Origin: Combretum micranthum
Taxonomy: Eukaryota; Streptophyta; Magnoliopsida; Myrtales; Combretaceae
Reading direction: 5' to 3'
Length of the DNA stretch: 64,000 nt
NCBI GenBank assembly: GCA_024138025.1
Contig: JAMXBD010000389.1
Coordinates: 62,001 to 126,000, forward strand
Shown: positions 20,488 through 33,131 of the stretch, piece by piece
How the letters are laid out: every line of letters begins with the position of its first letter
Numbering within the stretch: position 1 is the first letter of the stretch
Notes under the pieces: model-generated
Seen by the model: the letters and a program-made list of their open reading frames with translations, nothing else
The model's database searches: none
What the model was told of the DNA's origin: nothing
Position numbers and translations under genes: made by a program

Positions 20488-22054
20488 TAGGTTTTGATCT
20501 TATTAGATTTAAGTTGTATGAACTCCTTAGGATGATGAGCATTGAATGAGTGGGGTAGCAAATTGGTTAGGATTTCTTTTAGTTAATATGTTGATGTCTT
20601 GTAGTATCTGTAGTGTTTTGATTTGTTTTTTTTTTTTTTTTTTTTTTTATCTTGTCTTATGTTTCTATGTTTAATCCTTAGCATGCCACCAAGAAGAAGA
20701 GCACTAGATGTTGTTCCTCTAACTGGTGAAGAGGAAGTTAATGGAGGATGACCACATGTAGATCAGTCACATGGGAATCTTATATCTCTAAACCAGTTGC
20801 CTCAAAATTTACTACCCTTTCCAACAAGTACCTCCACTTACAGGACAACAAGTACCTTCACTTGCAGGACAACAAGCACCTGTAGATGTTGCTCAGTTGA
20901 AGTAAATGGTGAATACTTTGTTGGGAGTAGTTGCACAATAGTATTAGACTATGAGGCAAGATATGGATTTCATACATGCCAATGTTGAGTCCTAGAGGTA
21001 GGAGAATCAGATAAATAATGGGAATAGAGGAAATGGGGCCAGGTAAGCTGATGTGTTAAGCCTTAAAAAATTTGTAGATCTGGTATACAAGTTTAAGCCT
21101 GTGTAAGGGAAACCTTTGGATGCTCAACTTTGGATAGAAGAAGTTAAGAAAACTTTTGCTGCTTTAGACATACCAAAGAATAAGAAAGTGGAGTATGCCT
21201 TCTATTTGCTGATTGGAAGGGCTAATAATTGGTAGATTAGCACTAAACGACATATGGCTGGAGTAGTCACTTAGCAAATGTTCAAGCCGATTTTCTACAC
21301 GGAGTTTCTCCATGATAGTGTGAAGCAGAAGATGCTCCAGGAGTACTATACCTTGCAGCAGGGTAAGATGTCTATAGAAGAGTATGAAGCTGAGCTGCAT
21401 AGGCTGATGGCAGATTCATTACAGGGTTGGTGTCACGTCCCATAGGGTAGTCTAAACGTAACAGTCCGCCGCAAGCTATATAATACTTAAGAATTGCTAC
21501 CATAATCGTTCCAAAGTTTTGTACAGATGCAAGGTGTACGTTTAGGACAATAGAATACATGAATCAATGGAGATAAATAGTTTAATTTGCCATACTATTA
21601 GCATCAGAATATAAACCATGAGTCCACATAATTAGTTACAAAAGTTATAGGGGTTTCCCCCGCAAAATGTTATCAAGTTTAAAAGCGGTCTTTTATAATC
21701 ATTTAAAAAAGGGTTTCCTTTGAAGTCTATACAAGATTGAACACAAACTTCTAACGGAAACTCTTAATTCTTATACCTGCTCAATAAGGTGCCTCTGCCT
21801 TAACCATATATACTGAAACTGTAATAAGAAAAAACTATGGGGCGTAAGCTACACTAGCTTAGTGAGTGAATACGTCTAAAAGACATTTATAACAAATCAT
21901 TCAATCAAGTTATTTATTCAACTTTATGAAATGCATCAACAACATGAACAAGGAATCATATGATCAGCTAGAAATCATATGTGAATGGATTTATGCCCTC
22001 TATTCGGGGTTAGCAAATTAACGAATAATGTGGTATTACCGTTGAATTAATGTG

Positions 22055-22205
22055 CCGTTTATGGATCACAGCTAACCAACTTATGTCATTTATGGATCAC
22101 GATCAACCAACTTATGTTGTTTATGGATCATGATCAACCAATTCATTTGTGTCGTTTATGAATCATGATCAACCAACTTTTAGCCGCTTGCGGATCACGG
22201 GTAAC
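22055..22205 (-). repeat. Minisatellite in LTR-D
   Basis: Four to five copies of TATGGATCACGATCAACCAA-type units (about 30 bp), the inverted form of the array in LTR-1. Confidence 0.75.
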
Positions 22206-22513
22206 CAACATATGGTAATGCTCCATCCCCATTGTGAAGTGCTTATATCCATATTAATTTATCAATCCGAATAATTTAATACAAATTTTTAGGTGATCAA
22301 CCAATCTCGCAGACAATCAATCCTAGAATACTTTAAACAAACACAAGTTAATTACCCAGTTTCGATATTCTTATCACAATTTCTCAACTCATCAAACATA
22401 CATAATCCCCCATAATTCCTACATGCAATTCCATTTTATCTTTTGTCTCATAATCTAGTGCAACTAATTACTACAAACACAAGCAAGAAATGAACTTAGG
22501 ATGTAATACTCAC

Positions 22514-22582
22514 TCAACCATTGATCGTCGGTCTCTTAGTAATAATAATCCGGTGGTAATGAATCATCGGGATCCAAGTCAC
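22514..22582 (-). other. Mini-exon-like cassette in LTR-D (second at 21777-21818)
   Basis: On the minus strand a T-rich TTTCGTTTAAG precedes the cassette and TTGA|GTGAGT closes it. The peptide frame ends SDLDPDDSLPPDYYY and a TAA. The second cassette (42 bases) lies between TCTTATTACAG and GCAG|GTATAAG. The acceptor has changed from TTTAGG to TTTAAG, moving the AG by one base. Confidence 0.5.
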
Positions 22583-25018
22583 TTAAACGAAAGAAATAAC
22601 CAAATGAGTATTTCAACTCATATCTAACCCATTTTATTTCATAAGAACTATTAAGTTCATCATTCTCATCATTATTGGAAATTTCAATTTAAAACGGCAA
22701 TAACTTGGTCATTTTAACTTAGAATTTCACAAATTATATACCGATTCCTATCTACTTCGAAAGATCTATCTAATTATAATATAATATCTCAGTTTTGAAA
22801 ACTTTTAAGTTTTTAAAGGATCCAAACAATTCTGGTTAGTATCCAAACATCCATTTTCGAAATTGTTTTTGTGAGGAATTATGATATTTCTACTATCCAT
22901 GCAAAATATGCATGCAATATATATTGCATTTTTATGAGCTTTCTGTATGTATGTTCTTGATGATATTCTATTAGAGAACATTTTTAGAACTTCTACTTTG
23001 CAAGATATCATGAATACTCAACCTAGCAAGTTAGTTTTGTGTTCTTGACAAACCACTTGTTTTAGAGATTTTCTTAATAAAATTAATTTATTTACTAAAA
23101 CTAAGTCTTTACTATATCTATTCCTTAAGGTCTTCATTTTTCAACGAAAATCCTCATTTTACACTTTGTAAATAAGTGTTTAAATAGGGCTATTCCTAGC
23201 TCCGAATTTTTTTAAAAAATGATTTTGAGGTGATTTCTTTAAGAAAAACTCATTTGATACTTGAAAAATTAAGGCTCCACTCTTCCTATCCCCTAAGGAC
23301 TTATTTCCTTAATAAAACTTCTATTTTGAGTTTGAAAAATAGGTGTTTACATGTCCTCTTTTCCTAGTTACGAATTTCATGTTACTAAGATAAGATCTAA
23401 ATTTTTCTATCTTGTAAATATTTCTTGTTTGACAAATTTCTCTTAGTCGATCTACCATTAACTTATAAAAATAATCTCCTATTGATACCTATTCCATAAG
23501 TCCCTTCATTTTTCACACAAAACTCATGTTTTGGAGTTGAAAAATAGGTTTTCAAAGTAAAACTCTTTTTCCATCCGAATTTGCAAAAGTTTATTTTGAT
23601 GAAACCAAATTTGTTCTTGAGCTTTTTCGCTCATCTTCATAAATATCCTAACTTTTAAATAACAAAACATTCATTTACATAAAACAAAAATCTTTATGAC
23701 CATTTACTCATCTTAAGCATAATAAATGCATGAGATCTCCAATATCATGTAAAAGAATAAATGTTTAAAAGTTAGATCTAAGTGTAATGATCATGTTAGA
23801 TGCATGAAATGAAGTATACTACCATGATAATAATGTAGTAGCAAGATTCCTACATGAAATCATCACTATATGAACATACATTATGATTATGACAAACATA
23901 TGAACTTCAAACAAAAGATCCACAACTTGTGATGACTTAATCTTCATGTTCTAGTGATTTCATGTCCCTAACATGAAGGTTATGGGGATTTTTATGAATT
24001 CACACATGAATGATCTAGCCATTACATGTTTTTGTGGTGGTAAGTTTTAGATATATACCTATTAATCTTTAAGCAAGAGAAGTTGAAAAAAAAATGTGAG
24101 AGTGTGTGTATAGGGAGGAGGTGTTACGACACACAAGAGAGGAAGAAGGAGAGTTCGTGAAAAATTTTGCAAAAGTGAAAATGAAGACATAAAAGATTAT
24201 ATATAGTGAGGGTTATTAGGGTTTTGTACACATAAAATAAAAGAAGAAAAATAAGACAATTGAGAGGGAAATAAGAGGGGGGTGCGCCGGCTATAAGGGA
24301 AAGAGAGGGAGAGAAAATGAATTTTGTACAAAATTTCAAATTAGTTGTGTAATAAAATAAGTTGGAAAAGTAAATATAAGGAATATGATGTAATGAGGTA
24401 AGGTTTGATTGTAAAGATGTAAGAGTAAGGGTATGGCTTGTGAGTGTGAGTAGAGTATGGGCTTGTACTTGTGAATAGTAATAAATAGTAGATCAGCTAA
24501 TTAAACTACTAGTTAGTAAAGAAAATACAATAAAAAAGCTATAACTGTAATTTTTATAAACCAAAAAATTATAATAAATATATTTTTGAATTCCTTATTA
24601 AATTCCAGTCTTAATGAGTATTCTAGAATATTTTTCTAATTTCAAGTCCCGAGGCCCGGTTTTCTGGAATGGATCTTGGTTGGGTTTGAAACAGATAATT
24701 TCCCAAAAACTAATCTTTTTATGTTTCGATATATTCCTTAGAACTATAATCTATATTAACTTGCTCTCAAAAGCTCTAGGATTTCATTCTTGGTGGAGCT
24801 GGACTTAGGATTTCTAAGTTTCTTTCTAACCCTAATTACTCCGATTTAGGGTTTCGATTTCCGATTCAGTTCTCAAAGTCAAGCTTGGTTTACAAAGAAA
24901 GCCGAAGCTTACAGTTGGAGCCTGATGATAAAGTCATATTTTACTCAATTTTGCAATAATCAAATCATGTTTATCTATTATAGATTTTATAGAAATCGAA
25001 TGGAAACGTACTTAGGTA

Positions 25019-26911
25019 TGCTTAAATTATTATTTCAGGTCATTAAGGACTTAAACAACAAATACAATTGGGAGAAGTTTCATGCAAATTTGGGAAAGAA
25101 ATCAAGCAAGGCCGGCCATGCAAGTATCATGACAGTTTTAGCGATGTTTCATAAATTCAACATATCTCTCTCATCTGAGCTCCTATTGAGATGATTTCAA
25201 ATGCTACTGAAACCTAAGAGAGAGATCTTCAATTTCCATGTTTTGGTCTTGAATGAATTCGGAATGCATCAGCGTCAAAATATGCCATGAAGTTGCTGCT
25301 ATTATAGTGATGGTGTTCACGTTTTAGAAAATGACAGAGTTTGGTAACTTACAGATATCTCTCTCATATGATCTTCTTTTGATGTGATTCAACCTCTTAT
25401 GGAAAGAAAAGAGATATATATACAATCTTCATGTTTTGAGTTTTTGCTAATTATGAAAGAATGAAGGTTGAAAATCATCTCGAAGCCACTGCAAGTGCAG
25501 AACATCAGTAAGATTTGCAGATTGACATTGTTTTAGTAAATTTGATATATTTTTCTCATCCAAGGTCCGTTTAATATGATTCAAGATCCTATAGAAAGAA
25601 GAGAGAAAGATATAAAACTTTAATTTTATAAGTTTTTCCAAATTCCAATTGGATTAGGGTCAAAGTTCGCCATGAAGTTTCTGCACATCAACACTACTTA
25701 AAGGCTGTCATCTATCTTGCTTCGAAATTAATTTTACAATGTACACCGGCTACTAGAGATTCAAGGCCGCCAGCTTTGAAGCCGATGTATATTCAAAAAT
25801 GCTCTTGGAAATCAAATTTTAAAAAGAAGGCCGGCTAGATCCAAAAGTACACCGCCGGTGTAGAGTGCCAACGTATCTTCCCTGTGACTTTTCATATATA
25901 AATTTCTCTTATTGTATCTTTTGAAAATAAGAAGCCCTAGGCATGATTTTCTTTGATATTTCTCCATAGCTCCTTGATAGAATTAGGGCTTGAACACTAG
26001 AGATATTTTCTTGTTGATTGAATAAGGATTCCATACCGGGATTAAGTGGAAAACATCATTTATGTATGGATTTTGGCATGGAATTCCTTATCAAGGTGAT
26101 TTCATTCCTTTTTTTTTATTCATATATTGGATTTTGTTTATAGCTTTCTCTTGTGTGATCTGATTAGGGTTTTTAGTTATTGATATGGATTTTTGGATTG
26201 TGGTTTAATTATTGTTTATTGAATCCTTGTTCATATTCTGATTATCAATGTTATTTCACAAATCATGCAATTTTGGCTTTGATTTGGAATTCATGATAAA
26301 TTAGGATTGTAATTGGGAAATTCTTTTCTAATAAGCTTTGTGAAAATCTAATTAGGATTACATTTCACATAGGGTTGTGGGTTGTAATTCTATTAGGGTT
26401 TGGTGAATTAGAAAAATAATTGTTAATTAATCACTTTTCTAGGAATAGGGAACATTGATTGATAATTTTAGGGTAATGGTTCACTTTGGGAAAAGGAATT
26501 GTTATCTTGTTCTTCATTGATGAAAAAGTTGAACCCATTGATGATTTGGATTGACAAGTGCATTTTTGGTCAATAGCAAACATTTAATTTATTTCTAGAT
26601 TTGATTGGCTCTAAACCTAATTCTATTTGAGTGTGGAAATCCAAGATTTTTAGTAGTTTAGTTTTATTAACAGAAAATACAAAAATAGAAACATCTTTTG
26701 ATTTTCCTAGCTATGAATTGGACTGATATAGTTGATAGCTAGTCTTCACTCCCTATGGATTCGACTCGATATTCACCTAAATTTTATTACTGCACACGTA
26801 CCCAATACACTATCGGTTAAAGATCTGCTCATTTAAAGGAAATTGAATATAACTATAAAGAGTTTTTTAAAAAGCATATATAGAAAAAGCATGATCACCT
26901 GAGATACAATA
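25019..26911 (+). mobile_element. Athila-type solo LTR in G1 gag
   Basis: The segment is bounded by TTAGGTA on both sides (25012-25018 and 26912-26918), which includes a target duplication of at least 5 bp, and its removal rejoins gag. It contains a GCCGGC-like array (25745-25870), a TATA-like CATATATAAATT at about 25894, and a U5-like end (TATGGATTCGACTCGATATT ... TTACTGCACACGTACCC, around 26754-26803) in the style of Athila LTRs. No primer-binding site or internal region follows. Exact termini are uncertain by a few bases. Confidence 0.65.
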
Positions 26912-27382
26912 TTAGGTAAACTTAATGTATTTGACCAATTACTCAGCGATGGTCAACAAAGCTAAAACTGTAGAGCAGGGTCTGAACAAGATGAAGAGTC
27001 ATGAGTCCTATAGAGGTCAGATCCATTTTGGTAAAAGACCAGCTTCTAGTGTTCTGACTCAGGACAGAGGAAAGAGACCTATTACACAACATTTTAGATC
27101 AGCAATGCAGAGTGTTGAAAAGAAATGTAGCAGATGTTTTAGACCTCATGATATAAAAGATTGCAAATGGCTTGAGAATGCCTTTTTCTCATGTGGCAAC
27201 GTGGGACATAACCCCAGATTCTACACAGATAAAGTCCTTTCACAAGTATTCTGTTTCAAGTGTGGATAGAGAGGACACCAAGCAATTGATTGTAAAGAAG
27301 TTGTGAAACAAGTAGTTCTAGGAGTTTAGATAGGCATAACACATCATTCTAGTCAAAGGACATAAAGCACTAGCTAAAGTAT

Positions 27383-28906
27383 ATGCTCTCCAGCATCGAG
27401 ATACATCTAGTGTTGACACTATTGTGGGTATGTTACCTATACTCCTGCATAATTTTTATGTGTTATTTGATATTGGTGAAAGTTTTTCTTGTATATTTGA
27501 GACATTTGTATTTGTTTGTGGTGTACATGTTGAGCATATGTCTAAATGTTTCTCTGTTAGTACACCTTTGGGAAGTAAAATTGTGTTGAACATGATTTGT
27601 AGGAATGTGAATATAGAGATAGAAGGTAGGCATTTACATGTAAATCTTGTAGTCTTGAATATGCTAGATTTTGATGTAATATCGGGAGGAGATTGGTTGG
27701 TGAAATATCATGTTGTAATAGATTGTGGCAATCTAATGGTAGAATGTAGTTTGTTGGATGGAGACCAATTTGCTTATAAAGTTGAAGTGCAAAGAATGCT
27801 AAAACTACCTACATATGAGTTATGGAGAAGATCAGCTTTGGCAGCTATAATGATAGCGGATAAATGAAAAAAAGATCTTTCTCAGATACCAGTAGTGTGT
27901 GAGTACCATGAGGTGTTTCCAAAAGATTTACCAGGATTATCACCAAAGAGAAGTAGAATTCTGTATAGACTTGATGTCTGGTACTACACCAATTTTGAAG
28001 ACACCATATCACATGGCTTCTATAGAACTTGTAGAGCTCAAAATGCAACTAGATGATCTATTGATCAAAAAGCTTATTAAACCTAATGTTTCACCCTGGG
28101 GAGCTCCAATTCTATTTGTGAAGAAGAAGGATGGCAATATGAGATTATCCATAGACTATAGAGAGCTAAATCATGTGACTATCGATAACAAGTACCATAT
28201 GCCAATGATAGATGATTTGTTTGATCAACTAGTAGGAACAAAAATATTTTCAAAGATTGGTCTCAGATCTGGATATCACAAGTTGAGAATTAAAGCAAAG
28301 GATATACAAAAGACAACATTTAGGACCAATTATGGACACTATGAATTTATGCCATGCTTTTTGGTCTTACCAATGAGCCAGCAGTTTTTATGGATCTTAT
28401 GAACAGAGTCTTCAGAGATTCTAGACTTGTTTGTAGTAGTGTTTATTGATGATGTTTGTGTATTATAAATCAAAAGAAGAACATGAATAACATCTGAGGT
28501 CATTTTAACCATATTGCAAATGAGAAAATGTATACCAAGTTCACGAAGTGTGAGTTCTGGTTAGAACAAGTTTCTTTCTTAGGGCATGTTGTAAGTGGAG
28601 ATGGAATATCAGTAGACCCTAAGAAAGTGAAAGCTGTTGTCAAATGGCCAAGACCTAAGAATGTGTTATAAATCAGAAGTTTTCTAGGAATGGCCAGATA
28701 TTACAGAAGATTGATGGAATATTTTTCCAAAATTGCAAGTCTATTAACCAGACTGACACAGAAAAGGGTAAGCTATGAATAGAGTGAAGACCGTGAAAAC
28801 AATTTTTAGTAGTTGAAGAACAAGTTAATGTATGCTCTAGTGATAGCCTTACTAGTAAGTGGTGAGGAGTATGCTATCTACAGTGATGCTTATATATAGG
28901 GATTAG
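27383..28906 (+). pseudogene. G1 pol: protease, reverse transcriptase and start of RNase H
   Basis: Protease: LFDIGESFSCIFETF near 27465 (active site D-I-G in place of D-S/T-G) and FDVISGGDWLVKYHVVIDC. Reverse transcriptase: [40 protein letters not shown], and VFIDDV for the YVDD box, followed by GHVVSGDGISVDPKKVKAV and SFLGMARYYRRLM. RNase H begins with EEYAIYSDAYI*GLGCV and is cut at 28914 by the hAT element; it resumes in frame at 58150. Multiple stops and shifts make it non-functional. Confidence 0.88.
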
Positions 28907-28914
28907 GTTGTGTG
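28907..28914. repeat. hAT target-site duplication, left copy
   Basis: GTTGTGTG; the identical right copy is at 58142-58149. Eight bases is the hallmark length of hAT integration. Removing the element and one copy restores GLGCVLMQRGSVISYA, the conserved RNase H wording. Confidence 0.95.
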
Positions 28915-28959
28915 TAGGAATGCAACCGAGACGAGTTTAGGATGGGTATACTAAAACCT

Positions 28960-29090
28960 GAACCCGAACCCAATACCTAGCAGGGTTCCCGAAACCCGTC
29001 CCAAACCCTATAGGGTTTTTGTCCATGAACCCAAAACCCGTTAAACCAACCCTATAGGGTACCCGTCCCAAACCCTATAGGGTTTTTCCA
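28960..29090. repeat. Subterminal palindrome cluster of the hAT (left)
   Basis: At least three copies of ACCCTATAGGGT, interspersed with AACCCGTCCC. A matching cluster lies at 57965-58115 next to the other end. Subterminal repeats of hAT elements are typical transposase-binding sites; that role is inferred. Confidence 0.7.
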
Positions 29091-29332
29091 TATTTTCCTA
29101 CTTCACAAGCTAAGAAGAAAACTCTTATCATTACTTATACAATTCTTTATAAAATACTATTTTCATGGAAGAAAATCAAAAGTGTCTTAGGAAACCAAAT
29201 TAAAGAGAATGTAATGTTCATCACAACATTTATCAAATCACAATACAAATTTTAAAGTGAAATAAAAATTAGACAAAGTAAAAGCATCTCGCATCAAATT
29301 ACAATACAAATTTAAAATCCTCATATATTTCA

Positions 29333-31546
29333 CTACTCATTTTCATCTTCTTCTTCATTTTCTTCATACCTACAAAAAAATAAAAAGCAAAACATTTCCA
29401 ATACATTAGATATATGGTGAAAACATTTTTTAAAAAAAAAAAAAAATAAATTTACTAGTCTCTTACCACTTGATTTATGAACTATCCAACTTTGAGTACA
29501 CATCAATGCCTCTATGGTATCTGCTTTATGTCGACTTCTATGTGAACTAATTACTCGACTGTCGGTACTAAATGCAGATTCAAATGCAACTGTGGACACG
29601 AGAATAGCTAGTATATCTCTAGCTACCTCTGTTAACGTAGGATATTTCATTACACTCACTTTCCACCATTCAAGAATATCAAACTTAATGTTTTCCATCC
29701 AAGGCTCCACAAGTTCTTCTAAATAATGGTCTAACTTTGACTTTACCTGGACATCAGTGGTGGTAGTTTTCAAATATTCTAAATAACATTCCATAATAGG
29801 ATCAGTTGAAGTTGGAGCACTAGTGCCACTGCCACCTCCTGAAGGATTTGGAGAAGATCTACCATCTGAGCTCTTACTTTGGCGAGATTTAGATCTACCT
29901 TGATATTCTTGAATTAGTTCATAAGAAGTGTCCTTGACATTTTGTATCTCTTTAGAATCATTCACTCCAAAAACCTTATGAAACACAAAATCATCACCTT
30001 CATCTTAAAGCGAGGATCCAACATAGTATATACAACCATAATGACATGAACATCACCCCACTATTTTTCAAACTTTTCAAACATCTTTTTAGCCATGACA
30101 CTAATATTCAAATCAAGAGAATCCTTCCATTCAATTAATGCATTTCTAATTGTATATACTTTCCAAAAATAATAATTTACAGTCGGATAATTAGTACCTG
30201 AAAATAGGTTAGATACCTCATAAAAAATAGCCAACTTTTTGCATATTTCTTCAGCCAACTCCCAATCATCATCTAAAGGAAGACTTTTATAATGTCTATC
30301 CAAATGTTGAACTCTATAAAAGACTTCTTTATATCCAATGGCAGTAAGAAACATGTTATATGTTGAATTCCATCGAGTCTTGCAATCCAAACAAAGCCTT
30401 CTACTATATGAGACATCTAGCTACTTGCAAGGTTCCCTTAAATTTTTCAACTCGTGATGGAGTTGCTGACCAAAATTGGACACTATCACGAATCTTCTCT
30501 ATTGCACTTTCTATCCAGTCACACCATCTCTAACAATTAAGTTCAAAATATGCACACAACAACACATATGCAATATCTTCCTACGAAGAATCAAATCATC
30601 CTTTCGCAACTTTAATAATAGAGTTGCAATCATTGCATCATTTGTTGAACAATTATCGACAGTGACAGTAGATAATTTTCTATCTAGATTCCATGCCATC
30701 AATGAATTAAATAATCCCTTAGCAAGATTTTCATTTGTATGTGGAGTTGGAACATACAAAAAATTACATATAAATGTAACAATAATTAAAAGAGATTCTA
30801 ATTTTTAGATACATTAGATAGAATATATACAAGTATAGAGACTTACATCAAGAGTCGACTTTGAAGTTTCCAGTTGTTGTCAATGAAGTATGCAATAATA
30901 GTCATGTATCACTTTTTCTGATTTGAAGTCTACATATCAGTTGTTATTGCCACTCGAGAATTAAGCCCTTTCAGTTGCACCTTCAAATTTTCCCTTTCTA
31001 CATTATAAATGCTCAAGATTTCTTTCTTTATGGTTGTACGACTCACATGCTAAATAAGAGGCTGAATACTCTTTATGTACTCTCTAAAATATTCATGCTA
31101 AACTATTGAAATAGGATACTCATGGACAACAATTTCCTTTGCAAGTTTCTGCCTAGCAGTTTCTTGATTACGAGTCCAGTTTCCTATTGTCAAACTACTA
31201 CTGTCACTCTCACTTCGGTTTCTTTCCATTGACAAGAGATATTGTCTAAGGTCTCCATGATTGTTTCTTTGAATGCAATGTTTTAAGTGATTATGCAAGT
31301 GCTTGGTGTCATTTTTACTTACTGCTTTCAATCTTTTTGAACAATGGTTGCAAATTGCAACTTCGATCGTTTTCTTCACCATCTCAGACCATCAGAAGAA
31401 GTCAACTTACACTTGTTGGGGTTGTCTGTTTGATTGGCGCTACATGCTACAAGAGAGCTTGATGTTATTGTTGGTTTTCTTGGTCTAGGTGGTAGAGATG
31501 GGCTTTCCATAGGATCAAAATCATTGACATTTTCCTCCATATTCAT
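29333..31546 (-). pseudogene. hAT transposase (BED zinc finger, RICESLEEPER/Ac-like)
   Basis: Begins near the ATG at 31546 (MNMEENVNDFDPMESPSLPP). A frameshift near 31385 precedes the BED finger (VAICNHCSKRLKAVSKNDTK then HLHNHLKHC). Then come ITTDM*TSNQKK (the DxW-type first catalytic region, 30950), LSTVTVDNCSTNDAMI (second region, 30660), DCKTRWNSTYNM (30385), and near the C terminus the dimerisation block YPTLTEVARDILAILVSTVAFESAFSTDSR (29650-29560). The family motif A--ILA-P-S---ERVFS is altered to VSTVAFESAFS. Stops and shifts occur throughout, so it is inactive. Confidence 0.88.
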
Positions 31547-32480
31547 CCACATCCATACTCAAATTAACTGCATCAAAGGATAATATTAAATATCATATCA
31601 ATGGAATTGGAATAAAGAACATTATATCAATGGAAAATCAAGAGTTTTATCTTATATTAAATTAACTAAAGTGTGTCTTTGTTTCATGAACTTTTGGTGT
31701 CTGTGTCCCCTTCATTATCATCATTGCATTATATCTTGTCATGTTTTCATTCTAACGACAAGATTCAAGAAGTCAGACTCATTTACAGATTTTCAAAATT
31801 TTAAAAGAACAAAATTTGTCCTATTACTAAAAACTTATATTCCGAAAGACTAAGATATTGGCGAAATTTGTAAACCCTAAGTATCTTTCTTAATACAATT
31901 CTAACTTGGCTTGCGTCAGAATAACATCCACCGTTAGGTAGGCCAAATTATTTTTCTCAAATTAAAGCCGTTCCATATTTCCCATTTGCACCATAGGTAA
32001 ATTTATTTATTTTTGTTTTCCTGGTGTTTTGTTATGCTCCTTAAAATATTCTGAAGAAAATGCCAATGATCTATGGCCAATATAAGCACGGAACTATCAA
32101 AACTAAATTTATTAATTATATTTTTAAATGATAATAAATTAAATATCAATAATATATATTATACTTGTTTTACATATTTACATAATTTATTGATGATAAA
32201 TTTTATAAAGTATTATTTACACTAACATAGTTAAAAAATTATTAAAAAATATTTTGTAAAGTAAGTTGGGATGCTCTTATAGATGGTGTTCAATGGATCC
32301 AAATTTTTTAAATTAATTTGTACTATTACAAATAAATAAAAATTTTAAATTAATCTATTCCTTATAAAAGAATTGATTATTGTTAAACAAATTTCAATAA
32401 GCTATATCGTAAGAATTGCATTTTGATAAGATCATATTTTATACAACTTGTTGATATTTAGAAGAGCTAGAATGGCCATT
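31547..32480. other. Non-coding hAT sequence, AT-rich
   Basis: Upstream (5') part of the hAT element, between the transposase start and the Athila insertion. No coding frame or RNA gene is recognised. Confidence 0.5.
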
Positions 32481-32569
32481 TGTTTTGATTAAATTTTATG
32501 TTTCAGAACTAATTTGGACAAAGAAATCAAAACAAGAGACTTTGAATCAAAAATGGAAAAATTGAAGTC

Positions 32570-33070
32570 AAGGCCGGCATTTCAACATTCAAAGCCGCCG
32601 GCTTTGCCGAGCATATGTCTCAACCACACTGTAAGCCGCCTCAAAGCTGCCGGCGTAGAAGATGAAGAAGCCAGTGTACTTGAAGGCCGACAACTCAGAA
32701 TTGGAAAGTCACCAGCTTTGAAGGAGTTACAAGATATGCCGGCTCCTAAGCCGCCGGCATTGAGGCAGTGTGCATCATAGATCTGAAGCGACATAAAGAT
32801 ATCAAACACTTGGAGGAAATTGAAGTGACAAATCTATTAGAGTGTCTACGCCGGTGCTAAAGCCGCCGGCTTTGGAACGACGTTCGTTATAAATTGGCCC
32901 AACGCTTCATTTCTGATCACATACGCTGGCTAGATTTACATCTAAGCCGCCGGCGTAAAAGCGGCCTACATGTGAAACCGATATTGAAGGCTGCCAATGC
33001 ACTGCCTGCACAAAGGAGAAATTGAAGATACGCTACCTGTAAGCCGCCGGTGTAGGATCCATAACTACTG
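32570..33070 (+). repeat. AGCCGCCGGCGTA motif array in Athila U3
   Basis: At least ten copies of AGCCGCCGGCnTT/GTA or AGGCCGGCAT, e.g. 32591-32606, about 32645, 32748, 32865, 32939 and 33042. They are spaced about 40-100 bases apart directly upstream of the TATA box. GCCGGC is itself palindromic and the copies are CG-rich islands in AT-rich DNA. Confidence 0.8.
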
Positions 33071-33123
33071 GCGTACGAAGTGAAACAGCAAATTTCATTT
33101 AATGTCTTGCACGAAATTTTTCC

Positions 33124-33131
33124 TATAAATA
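33124..33131 (+). promoter_or_regulatory. TATA box of the Athila 5' LTR
   Basis: TATAAATA in CCTATAAATAGGGGG, placed between the motif array and the presumed R region. Confidence 0.7.

Larger units (their letters stand above)
21431..24913 (-). mobile_element. Solo LTR-D, same family as LTR-1
   Basis: 3483 bp from TGTCACGTCC to ...GAAGCTTACA, flanked by the perfect 5 bp duplication GTTGG (21426-21430 and 24914-24918). It is the inverted counterpart of LTR-1 at 313-3808 along its whole length, including the minisatellite. No internal element sequence accompanies it, so it is the product of LTR-LTR recombination. The mini-exon cassettes are at 22514-22582 and 21777-21818. Confidence 0.93.
20683..27330 (+). 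pseudogene. G1 gag, split by two solo LTRs
   Basis: The ATG at 20683 opens MPPRRRALDVVPLTGEEEVN, followed by a capsid region (LDAQLWIEEVKKTFAALDIP and QEYYTLQQGKMSIEEYEAEL) up to 21430. Coding sequence resumes at 24919-25018, then at 26912 (NLMYLTNYSAMVNKAKTVEQ, in frame when the insert and one TSD copy are removed). Two zinc knuckles follow (CSRCFRPHDIKDC and CFKCG*RGHQAIDC), the second damaged by a stop. Several other stops are present. Inserts: LTR-D 21431-24913 and an Athila-type LTR 25019-26911. Confidence 0.8.

Noticed and set aside
32514..32780. 88-residue frame with repeated KPPAL segments
   Set aside because: The repetition is the DNA-level GCCGGC motif array in an LTR U3 region upstream of the TATA box, so a protein is unlikely.
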